Part shown: positions 17,434 through 27,024 of the stretch, in pieces
Numbering within the stretch: position 1 is the first letter of the stretch
How the letters are laid out: each line of letters opens with the position of its first letter
Assembly (NCBI GenBank): GCA_012729315.1
Contig: JAAYDI010000063.1
Location: 62,001 to 126,000, forward strand
Length of the DNA: 64,000 nt
Reading direction: 5' to 3'
Source of the DNA: Planctomycetaceae bacterium
Lineage (GTDB): Bacteria > Planctomycetota > Planctomycetia > Pirellulales > Pirellulaceae
Program-made: the position numbers and the translations under genes
The notes under the pieces: generated by a model
Databases searched by the model: none
Seen by the model: only the letters and a program-made list of their open reading frames with translations
Told to the model about the DNA's origin: nothing

Positions 17434-18504
17434 TCAAGGGATGATCACCGCCTCTCTGCCGGCCCTGGTTGCCACCGATCTCCAGATGCTTTCGGTGACC
17501 GAATCGGAGAAGAAATGGACCGAACCATCGCCGAACAAGGTGTTGACCCCGCCGGGGTGCATGCTGCGCGCGCCGAATAGCCCGAACGACTGAATCCACA
17601 TGCGAGGATCGTTGCCATGCACGTCGTAGAGCCTGGAATTGGGCATGAAATAGTGGTTGTAAAGCGTGCTGCGGAAGTAGCCGCCGTTCCAGCAGTAGCC
17701 CCGCGGCCAGACAGTCTGATCTACGGGAAAGGACTGATAGTTCGACTCCGTGATCATGGTCGTGTATGAGGTGAGATAATGATATCGAGGATCGGCGGTG
17801 GCTGCAGTCAAGCCGGTGCCATCCGCGCCGAGAAGCGTTTCGGACATGAACACGGTGTTGCTCAGACCGTCGGAAATGTCCGCCACTCTCTGCGCGTCCC
17901 GGACCATGAACGACCCGTCCGTGTGGTAGGCCGGGCCAAGCGTCCGCGAGACACTCATGTCGGTACTCATGGCGCCGGTTCCCATGCAGACCTTGTAGTT
18001 GATCGGGCCGAGAACCGTTTCTCCATAAACGGTTGTCCAGATGATCGACCGGAATTGGTCGCTTGGGCACATGAACGTCGGGACGGGAACGCGAAAGACC
18101 TCGCCCTGGCCGTTTGGAAACGGTTCGTTGAAGCCGTTGGTGAACTTTGCAAGGCAGGGCTCGTTGACGTCGACGTAATGCGAGATGGCCGTCTGTTCCA
18201 GGTAGGGCGTCAGTTGCGCGTAGACCGACCAACTGAAATGGAACGGGAGCCATTGGGGATCATTCGCATACTTGGGGGAGACTTTTCCCGGGTGCGCGGG
18301 GGGGAACCGGCGGAAGGTGCTCTCGAAGTTGTGCAATCCCAACCCGAGTTGCTTGAGGTTGTTCGTGCACTGCGCCCGCCGCGCGGCCTCCCTCGCCGCT
18401 TGAACCGCGGGGAGCAGCAGCGCGATCAGGATTCCGATGATCGCAATCACCACGAGCAACTCGACCAGAGTAAAGCCTGGCTGGCGCGAACGGTGTCCTC
18501 TCAT
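17434..18504 (-). CDS. DUF1559 prepilin-like protein
   Basis: 356 residues. A class III signal, [16 protein letters not shown], has Gly at -1 and Glu at +5, followed by the DUF1559 body ([17 protein letters not shown], then [15 protein letters not shown]) and the C-terminal motif [16 protein letters not shown]. The family is greatly expanded in planctomycetes. Its members are thought to be processed by prepilin peptidase and displayed in or through the cell envelope, but function is unknown. Upstream neighbour of the radical SAM gene on the same strand; the link may be fortuitous since DUF1559 genes are scattered widely. Confidence 0.92.
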   Translation of the reverse strand: MRGHRSRQPGFTLVELLVVIAIIGILIALLLPAVQAAREAARRAQCTNNLKQLGLGLHNFESTFRRFPPAHPGKVSPKYANDPQWLPFHFSWSVYAQLTPYLEQTAISHYVDVNEPCLAKFTNGFNEPFPNGQGEVFRVPVPTFMCPSDQFRSIIWTTVYGETVLGPINYKVCMGTGAMSTDMSVSRTLGPAYHTDGSFMVRDAQRVADISDGLSNTVFMSETLLGADGTGLTAATADPRYHYLTSYTTMITESNYQSFPVDQTVWPRGYCWNGGYFRSTLYNHYFMPNSRLYDVHGNDPRMWIQSFGLFGARSMHPGGVNTLFGDGSVHFFSDSVTESIWRSVATRAGREAVIIP

Positions 18505-18890
18505 CGGGCGGGCCTCGCTTTCCGGTGTGTGTGCGGCAGGGCAGACACGGTGGCCTGTCCGGTGACGTTCGAAGTCCGGGGCGGCGATCGGACTGGCAAA
18601 GGTTCAAAACTTTGGGGTAGCGGTGGTCGCCTAGGAGAGTAGAACGTATAGCAGACGTGCTCTATTATTGGTTGCGAGTCCGGAGCGTCAAGTACCCAAC
18701 ACCCAAATACCTCGGGGAAGAGCGAGGGATTCAGGATGCCAGGAGACCCCCCCTCTTGACTGCTGGCGCGCGGACACGAATACTGTCACACGAGCCGGTT
18801 TGACCAGGAGTTGCGGGTCATGTCTGCCGACAAGGGCAACGTCCCTGGAAAACAAGGTCTCTGGAAACAGCTGGAGAATGACCTGTCGCC
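18505..18890. other. Gap between divergent DUF1559 and radical SAM genes
   Basis: 386 bases with no convincing gene. It should hold the promoters of both divergent units. A moderately A+T-rich stretch lies at 18645-18675 (TATAGCAGACGTGCTCTATTATT). No strong hairpin or repeat was seen. Confidence 0.3.
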
Positions 18891-19850
18891 ATGCCCGTTT
18901 CCTTCAGTCCGATCAGTGATTCCCGCGAGAGGCTGCTCCAACTGCTCCGCGAGACCCGGTGTCCTGACCGCAGAGACGCGCTGTATCTCGAAGCGCGCGC
19001 CGTGGTGCGGGAGCATTTGGGCAACCGTGGCCGAATCTGGGCGGCGATCGGCCTGGACCAGGCGCCTTGTAATATGGGGTGCCGCTTCTGCTCTTTCGCC
19101 TCGGAATGGACTCGAGTCACCGAGTCCTGCGAGTTGAGCGAAGAGGAAGCACTGGAGTGGGCTGATGAGTTCATTCGCGAGCGGGCGGACTATCTGATTC
19201 TGCGCACCAGCGAACAGTACTGCCTGGAGAAGCTCCTCGAGCTTGGGCGTCGCATCCTGGACCGCAAACGCGGCACGGTGCGGCTGGTCGCCAACACCCG
19301 GTTGGCCAACGACCTGCAACTGGCCCAACTCAAGAAGGCCGGGTTTCACGGAATCTACAAGACGATCCGGCTCCGCGAAGGCGCGGACACGGCGTTCGAT
19401 CCGCAAGTCCGGTTGAAACAGATCCGGCAGGCCCGCGACCATGGCCTGCGCGTGTTCGGCCTGGTGGAACCCGTCGGACCGGAACACTCGGACGAGGAGA
19501 TCGTCGACGCCATCCTGATGCTTCGCGATCCGATTCATACCGGCCTGGTCGGCGCCATGGCGAGAGTGCCCGTCGAGGGCTCGCCACTGTTCGGCTATGG
19601 CGCGGTGGACGTACAGCGACTGGCGGCGATCACGGCCGTGTTCATCCTGGCCATGGCCGATCGCTTCGATGACGTCGAAATCGTGTGCAGCCATCCGCCG
19701 CATGCGGAGATCCTGCGGGCCGGAGCCAGCGCCGTGGTTGTAGAAGTCGGCGCCATTCCCCGGGATACGGCGTTCGCGCGGCGCGAATGGCAAGGGCTGA
19801 CCATGGCCCAGGCCAGAAAGCTCCTGCAGGACGCCGGGTACGAAGTCTGA
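18891..19850 (+). CDS. BioB-like radical SAM protein (paralogue 2)
   Basis: 319 residues. The CxxxCxxC motif is Cys60, Cys64, Cys67 (PCNMGCRFCSFA). The rest follows the same barrel as paralogue 1: IRLREGADT, EPVGPEHSDEEI, and GASAVVVEVGAIPRD near the C-terminus. It is 50 residues shorter, lacking mainly the C-terminal extension. The shared blocks point to a common ancestor and related substrates. Ribosome site is weak (GGAG 15 bases before ATG). The C_GCAxxG_C_C gene begins 43 bases downstream on the same strand, so the two are probably one transcript. Substrate unknown; biotin, methylornithine and hydrogenase-cofactor chemistries all use this fold. Confidence 0.8.
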   Translation: MPVSFSPISDSRERLLQLLRETRCPDRRDALYLEARAVVREHLGNRGRIWAAIGLDQAPCNMGCRFCSFASEWTRVTESCELSEEEALEWADEFIRERADYLILRTSEQYCLEKLLELGRRILDRKRGTVRLVANTRLANDLQLAQLKKAGFHGIYKTIRLREGADTAFDPQVRLKQIRQARDHGLRVFGLVEPVGPEHSDEEIVDAILMLRDPIHTGLVGAMARVPVEGSPLFGYGAVDVQRLAAITAVFILAMADRFDDVEIVCSHPPHAEILRAGASAVVVEVGAIPRDTAFARREWQGLTMAQARKLLQDAGYEV

Positions 19851-19893
19851 ATGGAGTGGGGTTCTCGCAATATCGATTGAAGGAAACGAAGCC

Positions 19894-20379
19894 ATGACGA
19901 CGAAGCAAACCGGGCAGATCGATCCTGAAGACCTTGCCCAACGCGCGACGTACTACTTTGTCGAGAAGGGAAAGACTTGCAGCGAGTCGTGCCTGATGGC
20001 CGGCGCGGAAGCCTTAGGAATCGAAAACCCGTTGTTGCCCGAGATCGCCATCGCGTTTGCTGGGGGGATCGGTATGCAAGGCGACGTATGCGGCGCAGTC
20101 CCCGGCTGTGTGATGGCCTTGTCGCTGGCCGCTGCCCAGAAGGTGGAGGAGTATCCACAGCGAAAGGCGATTGCCGTGCCCGCCGCCGGCCGCTTGTATC
20201 GAAAGTTCGCCGAGCAGTATGGCTCTCTTCACTGCGAGCAGATCTGCGGGTTGGATCTGACCACGCCGGAGGGGGTGGCCCAATTGGCCGCCGGCGTTCG
20301 AGGCGAAAAGTGCACACCCGCGGTTGCAGGCGCCGCGCGGCTGCTGGCTGACGAGCTTAACCGGATCGCCGCTTCATGA
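19894..20379 (+). CDS. C_GCAxxG_C_C-family redox protein
   Basis: 161 residues, Cys-rich: Cys29 and Cys33 (CSESC), Cys66 in GDVCGAVPG and Cys72 in GCVMAL, Cys114 and Cys118 (HCEQIC), Cys140 near the end. The spacing fits the C_GCAxxG_C_C family (TIGR01909), small proteins thought to bind a metal or cluster or to act as redox partners; no member's reaction is firmly known to me. AAGGAAA lies six to seven bases before ATG. Directly downstream of a radical SAM gene, so a role in supplying electrons or sulfur to that enzyme is a reasonable guess. Confidence 0.82.
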   Translation: MTTKQTGQIDPEDLAQRATYYFVEKGKTCSESCLMAGAEALGIENPLLPEIAIAFAGGIGMQGDVCGAVPGCVMALSLAAAQKVEEYPQRKAIAVPAAGRLYRKFAEQYGSLHCEQICGLDLTTPEGVAQLAAGVRGEKCTPAVAGAARLLADELNRIAAS

Positions 20380-20699
20380 CCGTGACGTGTTCTATGGTGG
20401 CGTGGTGAAAGGCCCGAAGAAACGGCCCTGGTGCCGGTTGTGACATTTGTTCCACCGGTGAGCCACTTCGCATTAACGGTTTCCTTCTCACTGCGAACCC
20501 TGTGTCAGGTTGGCGACCCTGCACCAGGAGTGCGGTACCGGGATAGCTGTCGTCTGGCCTTCGGCCAATTGCGGGATGTAACCGCTGCACGGTGAGGAGG
20601 TAGGCAGTCCATGCGAATGGGCCCATCCATGGCATGGATTTGTCCACTACAACCGGCTCGGAATGACCGAGCCTTTCACCATCCCAGGCATGTTCCGGC
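20380..20699. other. Gap between convergent genes, no feature seen
   Basis: 320 bases between the C_GCAxxG_C_C gene and the end of the GT39 gene. It holds a short palindrome (ATGGGCCCAT near 20618) but no terminator with a T-run and no frame that resembles a protein. Confidence 0.3.
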
Positions 20700-22550
20700 T
20701 TACCGCCTGGCGGCTGTCGGCGGCCGCTTGTCAGCCGTCTGCCGCTTCGCGTCGGATGCGGCCAACAGCAGCAGCGTGTCGTCCTGCAGGAAGTAGTCGG
20801 TTTGGGCGATCACCGCAACGTCGGGGCCGAGTCCCCCGATCGACTCCATGTACTGCCGGCTGGTGATGGCGTAGTGATCCGGGCTTTGCGCCAGGTAGTC
20901 GCGCAGGTTCCAGACGGTCTTGGGTTCCCAGTCATGGGTGCGTGGGGACTGAACTGTCTCGTCGCCGGGACATGGGGGGATGGTCAATCGATCCAGAGGG
21001 TGGCCGATGTAGAACACCCAACTGGGCTCAGCAATGCCCAGCGTACCGACCTGCGGGCGGGGCGACCGCTGGTGCAGGATGCGAACGAGTGAATCGAACG
21101 TCTGGTGCGTGTCGACACGGGCCGCTCCGACGGCGAACATGCTGGTGGTCAGGGCGACTGCGCCTGCGGCAAACACGCGGGCGGCCTGGGCTGGTGCAGC
21201 GTGCCGAATCAGCCACATGCCGACCGCCGCGGTGACGAGCGGAATGAGCCCCAGGCCGGCCAGCCACTGTTCACCGGGAAGATACCGCGCGGCGGCAATG
21301 GGAATGGCTACAACGATCAGCGTGCCGACCACCGCGAGGCAGGCAAAGGCGGCGCGCGGCCAGATGGCTGCCACACGACTCGTTCCGCTGCTCCACGCGA
21401 CCAGGAAGCTGGCGACCAGCAGTGCCACTGCCGGATAGCTGGGCGTGATATAGCTCGGCAACTTGGTCTGTGCGATGGAGAACAGTCCCATGTAGACGCC
21501 CAGCCAGCACAGCGCGAGCACGTGGCCGGCACGGTCGGTGCCGGAGCTGCGCAGGCGGTGGAACACCTCGAGCGCCGTAGGCACCGCGAACACGGACCAG
21601 GGGAAGAACCCGACCAGCAGCGCAAGCGGGTAGAAGAGCACCGAGCCGCTGTGGCCTTCCATGGCCTGGGCGGCACGGCCGAGGTTGTGGTCCAACAGGA
21701 ACCCGCGCACCCAATGGCCGTCCGTGCGCCAGGCGACGGCGACATACCAGGGCAGGGCCACGGCCGACACGACGACCAGCGCCGTCAGCGGCCGCATGCT
21801 CCAGAGAGTGCGCAGGAAATGTCCCGGAGCAAAGGGGCGCAGGAGCGGCCACACGCGGGCAAGAAACCGCGCAGGCTCCGTTCCGGAGCCAGTAGGACGC
21901 TGGGCCGGCAACCGCTGAATCAGCAGGTACATGCCCAACACTGCTGTAGGCAGCACCACGCCGATCGGCCCCTTGGCAAGGACCGCCATTCCCATGCACC
22001 CGTACATGCAGGCCGCGGCAGGCCACGCGGGAAACCACTGCGGCGGCACGGCCGCCAACCGGCTGGCTCGCCCCCCCACCACAGGTACGTCCACGCTCCA
22101 TACATAAACGGCAATCGCCGCGGTACTCCAGAAGATCAGCAGCGCGTCCGGCGTGGCGGCACGCCCGGCGACGTCGAACATGAGCGTCGTCATCAGGATC
22201 ACGGCGGCCCACAATCCGACAGCGGGCGACCACAGACGCCGGCCGATGCCGTACGTCAGGAGCGCTGTGCCGACAGCGGATGCGGCCGACCAGAACCGGG
22301 CGGCAAACTCGTTGACGCCGAACACCGCATAGGCGGTCATCATGAACCAGTAGAGCAGCACGGGCTTGTGGGTCCGCAATTCGCCGTCGAAGACGGGGGT
22401 GACCCAGTCGCCGCGCTCCAGCATCTCACGCGTGCAGCCGGCATTGCGCGGTTCGTCACGATCCCACAGGCGTGGTCCTCCCAGATTGCTGAAGAGCACC
22501 AGCGTTCCCAGGATTACAATGAGCAGGATGTGTCGCGCTGTGGAGTTCAT
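20700..22550 (-). CDS. GT39-type glycosyltransferase (ArnT/PMT-like)
   Basis: 616 residues, polytopic, with about twelve hydrophobic segments beginning HILLIVILGTLVLFSN. The first periplasmic loop carries the GT-C acidic motif WDRDEPRNAG and REMLERGDWVTP, and FDGELRTHKPVLLYW follows, typical of ArnT and bacterial protein mannosyltransferases. Such enzymes move a sugar from a polyprenyl phosphate to lipid A, protein or another acceptor on the outer face of the membrane. The last 150 residues are a soluble domain with a Lys/Arg-rich end. ATG 22550 has GGAG nine bases upstream; ATG 22559 is three residues longer but too close to that site. Divergent from a PAP2 phosphatase that could recycle the lipid carrier. 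Confidence 0.85.
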   Translation of the reverse strand: MNSTARHILLIVILGTLVLFSNLGGPRLWDRDEPRNAGCTREMLERGDWVTPVFDGELRTHKPVLLYWFMMTAYAVFGVNEFAARFWSAASAVGTALLTYGIGRRLWSPAVGLWAAVILMTTLMFDVAGRAATPDALLIFWSTAAIAVYVWSVDVPVVGGRASRLAAVPPQWFPAWPAAACMYGCMGMAVLAKGPIGVVLPTAVLGMYLLIQRLPAQRPTGSGTEPARFLARVWPLLRPFAPGHFLRTLWSMRPLTALVVVSAVALPWYVAVAWRTDGHWVRGFLLDHNLGRAAQAMEGHSGSVLFYPLALLVGFFPWSVFAVPTALEVFHRLRSSGTDRAGHVLALCWLGVYMGLFSIAQTKLPSYITPSYPAVALLVASFLVAWSSGTSRVAAIWPRAAFACLAVVGTLIVVAIPIAAARYLPGEQWLAGLGLIPLVTAAVGMWLIRHAAPAQAARVFAAGAVALTTSMFAVGAARVDTHQTFDSLVRILHQRSPRPQVGTLGIAEPSWVFYIGHPLDRLTIPPCPGDETVQSPRTHDWEPKTVWNLRDYLAQSPDHYAITSRQYMESIGGLGPDVAVIAQTDYFLQDDTLLLLAASDAKRQTADKRPPTAARR

Positions 22551-22714
22551 GGCCGCCATCTCCCTGGTTGTGCTGGGGGGGGGAGAGTGTACGGCGAGTG
22601 GCAGTTCAGCCACAAGCTCAATTTCGCCGCGGCCGTGCCCCCGGACCCCGTCGGGGCAGCGGGGCGAAAACGGCACTTCTCGGGCACCGCGAACCGTGGT
22701 ACTCTGCGCGCATT

Positions 22715-23410
22715 ATGGGTATACCTGTCCCCACGCGAAATCGATCGTACTGGCTGGCTGCCGTATTTGCGCTGTTGGCCTGTGCGGCACTACTGGTCGA
22801 TGTGCCGCTCAGCCGGTACGCGGCGACCCACTCGCTCGTCGGCGATCTGCGTAAAGTGCTGGATGTGTCGGAGGTCTTTGCGCATGGCCTGGGCGTGCTG
22901 CTGATCCTGGTCACGGCGGCCGTCCTGGATCCCATGCGGCGACCTCGGTTACCGCGGGTAGCGGCCTGCGCGTACGGTGCGGGTCTGGTGGCCAACTTAC
23001 TCAAGCACTTCATACCCCGGATCCGGCCAAACGCCTTTGATACCACAGCCGATGTGTGGACGACGTTTCTCTCCTGGCGCGTGCCGGACGTCGGGTCGAT
23101 CGATGTGCTGGGAAGGAGTGCTGTCCAGTCGTTTCCGTCCGGACACACAGCTACGGCCGTCGGTCTGGCGTTCGGCCTGACCTGGCTGTACCCCCGTGGG
23201 CGCTGGCTGTTCGCCTCGTTCGCCGTGCTGGCCGCGCTGCAGCGCATCCAATCGTCGGCGCATTTCTTGAGCGACACGTTGGCGGCCGCCGCCATCGGGT
23301 GCGTTGTATCCGGCTGGATTCTGCGCGACAGTTCGGTGGGACGCTGGTTCGCGGCGCGGGAAGCGGCAGGCTGGAGGCGGGGAGCGGGCCTGGTGCGGCC
23401 GGAAGTCTGA
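22715..23410 (+). CDS. PAP2-family phosphatase
   Basis: 231 residues with five to six hydrophobic helices. All three motifs of the type 2 phosphatidic acid phosphatase family are present: KHFIPRIRP, PSGHTAT, and SSAHFLSDTLA (with Ser in place of the usual SR pair's Arg; the His and Asp are kept). Substrates of the family include undecaprenyl pyrophosphate, phosphatidate and phosphatidylglycerophosphate. Proximity to the GT39 gene, 164 bases away on the other strand, favours a polyprenyl-phosphate role. The first 49 codons of the longer open frame are not membrane-like, and ATG 22715 starts just before the first helix. A tandem repeat follows the stop. Confidence 0.85.
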   Translation: MGIPVPTRNRSYWLAAVFALLACAALLVDVPLSRYAATHSLVGDLRKVLDVSEVFAHGLGVLLILVTAAVLDPMRRPRLPRVAACAYGAGLVANLLKHFIPRIRPNAFDTTADVWTTFLSWRVPDVGSIDVLGRSAVQSFPSGHTATAVGLAFGLTWLYPRGRWLFASFAVLAALQRIQSSAHFLSDTLAAAAIGCVVSGWILRDSSVGRWFAAREAAGWRRGAGLVRPEV

Positions 23411-23432
23411 GTGCCGGAGAGGCCCAAATCGC

Positions 23433-23488
23433 AAATCCCAAATCCGAAATCCCAAATCCGAAATCCCAAATCCGAAATCCCAAATCCG
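23433..23488. repeat. 14-bp tandem repeat, four units
   Basis: The unit AAATCCCAAATCCG starts at 23433, 23447, 23461 and 23475; each unit is itself a doubled 7-mer (AAATCCC/AAATCCG). Degenerate flanking units run from about 23423 to 23508. It fills the gap between the PAP2 gene and the convergent ABC permease gene. Base composition is far from the surrounding DNA. Confidence 0.9.
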
Positions 23489-23515
23489 AAAAACCGAGAA
23501 TCCGAAACGCGGCTG

Positions 23516-25717
23516 TCAGACGTTCTGCTTCGTCGCCACCGGCTCGGTGTGCGGCGGCGTGGCACGGTGCCGGCGGGTGGCCAGGTACACCAGCATGATG
23601 CCGATCACGGTCACCGCTGCGGCGGTGGCCAGCCAAGCCAGCGGCAGGTGTTCACGTCCCGCCTGGTCCCAGCCTTGCGCGATGATGGCGTCCCGCATCT
23701 GGGCGATGGTGAGCAACACCCCGTTATGGATCACGTGCAGGCCGATGCCCGGCAGAATGCTCCCAGTGCGGTAGCAGGTCCAGCCGAGAAACAAACCCAG
23801 GAACGTGCTGGGCAGGAATCGTTCGGGGGTCAAAGTGGTGGGATTCAGCACGTGGCACATTCCGAACAGCAGGCTCGACATGATGATCACGGTGCCGCCC
23901 GGAAACCGGTCGCGCAGTCCGTGGAACAGGTAGCCGCGGAAGAAGAACTCCTCGCACACCGGCTGCACCACCGACAACGTCAACAGGACCAGCACTGGGG
24001 ACAGGCCCTGAAACGCCCGCAGCATCTGCTCGGTGGCCTCGAACTGGCTGTGTTCCAGAGTGGCTACGCCGAAGAATCGGCTGACCAGGAACAGTTCATA
24101 GGCAAAGGGCCACAGGGCGCAGCCCAGCAGCGCCGCGCCCACGCACGCCAGCAGCGGTGGGCGGCCCAGCCGGAAACCGGTGACTAGGCGGACGCGCTGC
24201 GCTGCCGCGAACACCAGCGGGCAGCAGGCAAAGACGACCACGCTCACGCCGGCGTGCAGGACCAGCTGAATGCCGACCGCGCCCCTGTACCGCGCGGCCA
24301 GATTGCCCAGCAAGTAATAACAGGGGAACATGCTGGCCAGACAGGCCACCGCCGCGGCCGCGGTCGGGGCGCTGCGCGCCACGACCGGCCTGCGCAGCAG
24401 GTCGGACCAGCTGCCCCGGCTGGCGTAGAGCAGCGCGTCATTGCCAAACACCTTGGACGCCAGGAGCAGTGCTCCGACGGCATAGACGGCAGTCGACATG
24501 ACGGCCAGCGCCGTCATCATCGGTGTCGCATTGGCTTCCAGCAGGTCGCGCGACAGCAACACGATGTTGACCAGCGGTGTGACGGCGAGCAGGCCGGTCA
24601 GCTGCAGGCCCGGCATCAGACTCAACAGGCCGGGTGAAATCGCCAGCAACATGACCGGGATCAGATAGGCCTGCGCTTCCTTGAAGCTGCGGGCGAAGCT
24701 GGTCAGCGCCAGCAGAATGGCCGAAAAGAAGGCGGCGAACAGAACCATCAGCCCGAAAATCTCGGCGATCAGCATAAGGGGCAACCCCTGCGGGAACAGC
24801 CGCTCCTGCAGGCTGGAACTCATGATGGTGACCGTCATCGCCACCAGGTTCATCATCGCCGTGAGCACGGCCACGGTGAGCACTGCCAGGTACTTGGCGA
24901 ACAGCAGGGCCATCCGCGAAATGGGCGCGGCGATGAGCGTCTCGAGCGTCCCCCGCTCCCGTTCCCCGGCCGTCAGGTCGATCGCCGGATAGACGGCTCC
25001 GGTGATCGTCATCAGGATGAGGACGAGCGGGACGAGCGTGGCCAGCGAGAACGGCGCGACGTGCTCCGTGGCCACCGTCTTGCGGGAGACGGCAGCCGGC
25101 ACGCCGGCCCACAGCTTGGTCTGCGCCAAGCGGTTCCGCAGCGAGGTCTCGTTGAGGGTCTGCAGGCGGTCGTCAATAAACCGCATCGCGCGCCGGCTGG
25201 CCGGCGAGTTGGCCCGATAGATCAGTTCGCATTCCACCGCCGCGTCCGCGCGCGGCGCGTTCTCCTCGTCCGCGCGATACCGGACACGCACCGCCACATG
25301 GACGACATGGTTGGCCACCTGCGACTCGAGCGAGCCGGGCACCAGGTCGAACTCGACCGATTCGTGGGGGGACAGGAGGTATTCCGTGCCCGTCTCGGCC
25401 GCGGCTGCACCGGAGGCGGACTCCGCTTCCTTCGCTGCCAGCAGCTGGCCGCCCCAACTCAACAGCCCCTGCAGCACCTCGCTGTCCCGCGGCGAACTGA
25501 CACCAATGACATACACCGTCTGCCCCGCCTGCTCGGCAGTGATCAGCATCGACTTGTTGAACGAAATGCTGATCAGCGGGTACACCAGCAGCGGCATCAG
25601 CACGAGCGTAATGACGGTGCGGCGGTCGCGCAGCGTCTCGCGCAGCTCCTTGCGGGTCAGCCGGAAGATGCGCCCCACGCCCGAACGCCGAACCAGGGGC
25701 CGGACGCCGCCGCTCAT
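23516..25717 (-). CDS. ABC-2 permease (NatB-like) fused to a CPBP intramembrane protease
   Basis: 733 residues. The N-terminal part begins in the cytoplasm ([16 protein letters not shown]), has one helix, a large outer domain of about 200 residues, and then the six-helix ABC-2 block ([18 protein letters not shown] between helices), as in NatB/Na+ efflux permeases. From about residue 560 it is a CPBP (CAAX-like) protease: [11 protein letters not shown] carries the EExxxR motif, FGMCH the first conserved His, and HVIHNG the second. CPBP proteins are glutamic-type membrane proteases. ATG 25717 overlaps the stop of the upstream ATPase by the sequence ATGA, so the two subunits are translationally coupled. 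Substrate unknown; Na+ or a small peptide is possible. Confidence 0.87.
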   Translation of the reverse strand: MSGGVRPLVRRSGVGRIFRLTRKELRETLRDRRTVITLVLMPLLVYPLISISFNKSMLITAEQAGQTVYVIGVSSPRDSEVLQGLLSWGGQLLAAKEAESASGAAAAETGTEYLLSPHESVEFDLVPGSLESQVANHVVHVAVRVRYRADEENAPRADAAVECELIYRANSPASRRAMRFIDDRLQTLNETSLRNRLAQTKLWAGVPAAVSRKTVATEHVAPFSLATLVPLVLILMTITGAVYPAIDLTAGERERGTLETLIAAPISRMALLFAKYLAVLTVAVLTAMMNLVAMTVTIMSSSLQERLFPQGLPLMLIAEIFGLMVLFAAFFSAILLALTSFARSFKEAQAYLIPVMLLAISPGLLSLMPGLQLTGLLAVTPLVNIVLLSRDLLEANATPMMTALAVMSTAVYAVGALLLASKVFGNDALLYASRGSWSDLLRRPVVARSAPTAAAAVACLASMFPCYYLLGNLAARYRGAVGIQLVLHAGVSVVVFACCPLVFAAAQRVRLVTGFRLGRPPLLACVGAALLGCALWPFAYELFLVSRFFGVATLEHSQFEATEQMLRAFQGLSPVLVLLTLSVVQPVCEEFFFRGYLFHGLRDRFPGGTVIIMSSLLFGMCHVLNPTTLTPERFLPSTFLGLFLGWTCYRTGSILPGIGLHVIHNGVLLTIAQMRDAIIAQGWDQAGREHLPLAWLATAAAVTVIGIMLVYLATRRHRATPPHTEPVATKQNV

Positions 25718-26484
25718 GGTGACCCCATCCCGGCGCCCGCCGTTGTCTCGATCAGCTGCAGGAACATCTCGGTCAGCGACTGGCAGCCGGTGCGTGCGCG
25801 GAGCTCGGCGAGGGTGCCCTCGTGCAGCAGACGCCCGTGATGCAGGAGCCCAAACCGATCGCACAGGCGTTCGGCCTCGTCCAGGCGATGCGTGCACACG
25901 ATGACCGCTTTGCCCGCATCACGCAAGTGCCGCACGTAATCGAAGATCACCTTGCTCCCCCACACGTCCAACCCCCGGGTCGGTTCGTCGAGCAGCATGA
26001 TCTGGGGCGCGTGGATCAGAGCCCGCGCCAGATTGACCCGCTGCTTCTGGCCAGTGCTGAGCGTCGCGCAGCGCTGGTCCAGAAAACGCGTCAGGCCGAG
26101 ACGTTCACTGATCCGCGCGACCGACTCCACCGCCTCCTCGGGCGGCACGTGGTACAGGTCCGCAAAAAACAGCAACGTCTCGCGCGGGGTCAGCCACGGA
26201 TACACACCCGCACTGGCCGATACCAGCCCCAGCCGCGCCTTGACCGCGTCCGGAACGTCGGTCGAACGATAGCCGTCCACCTCGGCATATCCGGCGGTCG
26301 GCTGCAGCACGCCCAGGACCATCCACAACGTGGTCGTTTTACCCGCACCGTTGGGACCCAGCAGGCCGTAGACTTCCCCCGCCTCTACCCGGAACGATAA
26401 CCGGTCGACAGCCACGAGGGTGGTGTGGCCGACGTGGAAGTGCTTGGTTAGTTCGACTACCGAAATCACGGCGTTTGCCTCCAC
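25714..26484 (-). CDS. ABC transporter ATP-binding protein (NatA-like)
   Basis: 256 residues with a complete nucleotide-binding domain: Walker [10 protein letters not shown], signature LSTGQKQR, Walker B IMLLDEPT with the catalytic Glu, and the switch His in CTHRLDEAE. It drives the permease-protease encoded directly downstream (4-bp overlap). The helical region and length match the NatA/CcmA type that pairs with ABC-2 permeases. ATG 26484 is the first codon and no better internal start was seen. Confidence 0.92.
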   Translation of the reverse strand: MEANAVISVVELTKHFHVGHTTLVAVDRLSFRVEAGEVYGLLGPNGAGKTTTLWMVLGVLQPTAGYAEVDGYRSTDVPDAVKARLGLVSASAGVYPWLTPRETLLFFADLYHVPPEEAVESVARISERLGLTRFLDQRCATLSTGQKQRVNLARALIHAPQIMLLDEPTRGLDVWGSKVIFDYVRHLRDAGKAVIVCTHRLDEAERLCDRFGLLHHGRLLHEGTLAELRARTGCQSLTEMFLQLIETTAGAGMGSP

Positions 26485-27024
26485 GCAATCCGCCCCTCTT
26501 TTATATCAGTTCCCTCTGCGGCGACGATGGGCGAACTCCGTATTCTGCCGACCATGCATGGCCGGACCAGCCGCCACCGAGTCTACGCCGCGCCAGGGGG
26601 GGACAGCCGCCGCGAGCTGAGCTGCTCCTCTTCCGCAACGCGGTCGCATCCCGGCCGCTCCCGCCGCACATTCCGTACGGTCGCCCGAAACGCCCCCCCC
26701 CAAATTCCCCATTCGCTGGCGAAACGTTGGGAATTCCAGGCGGTTGAATGATAATGGAACCGTTGACCGGCACGAAGTGCGGCGCCATTGGACCCGGCTG
26801 GAGGGGGGGCGCGACGTCGAAGGCGGGGGCATGGTCCGCAAGTGGTCCCCGAATATCGCATCTGAGCTATGGGGGCCTGCGTGTCGGGTATATGTTGATG
26901 GGTGAATCAGGTGGGCGCAGATGGGCGCGGCCCGCAGCTGGCGGGGTGGTGCCGCAGGTGGCTGGAAGGTGGCCTTGCGGAGACTGGGGCATGCGCGGCC
27001 GTCTCGCCATGGAGTACTGACTCG
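26485..27024. other. Gap of 540 bases upstream of the secretion locus
   Basis: Open frames here are G/C-rich shadows with no protein family character. The stretch between the divergent ABC operon and the giant NolW protein should hold promoters for both; a weak A+T-rich patch lies at 26500-26513. No hairpin with T-run and no repeat stood out. Confidence 0.3.

Noticed and set aside
21105-22904. 599-codon plus-strand frame opposite the GT39 gene
   Set aside because: The translation is His/Gly/Arg/Gln-rich with no membrane segments or motifs; the minus strand encodes a recognisable GT-C protein.
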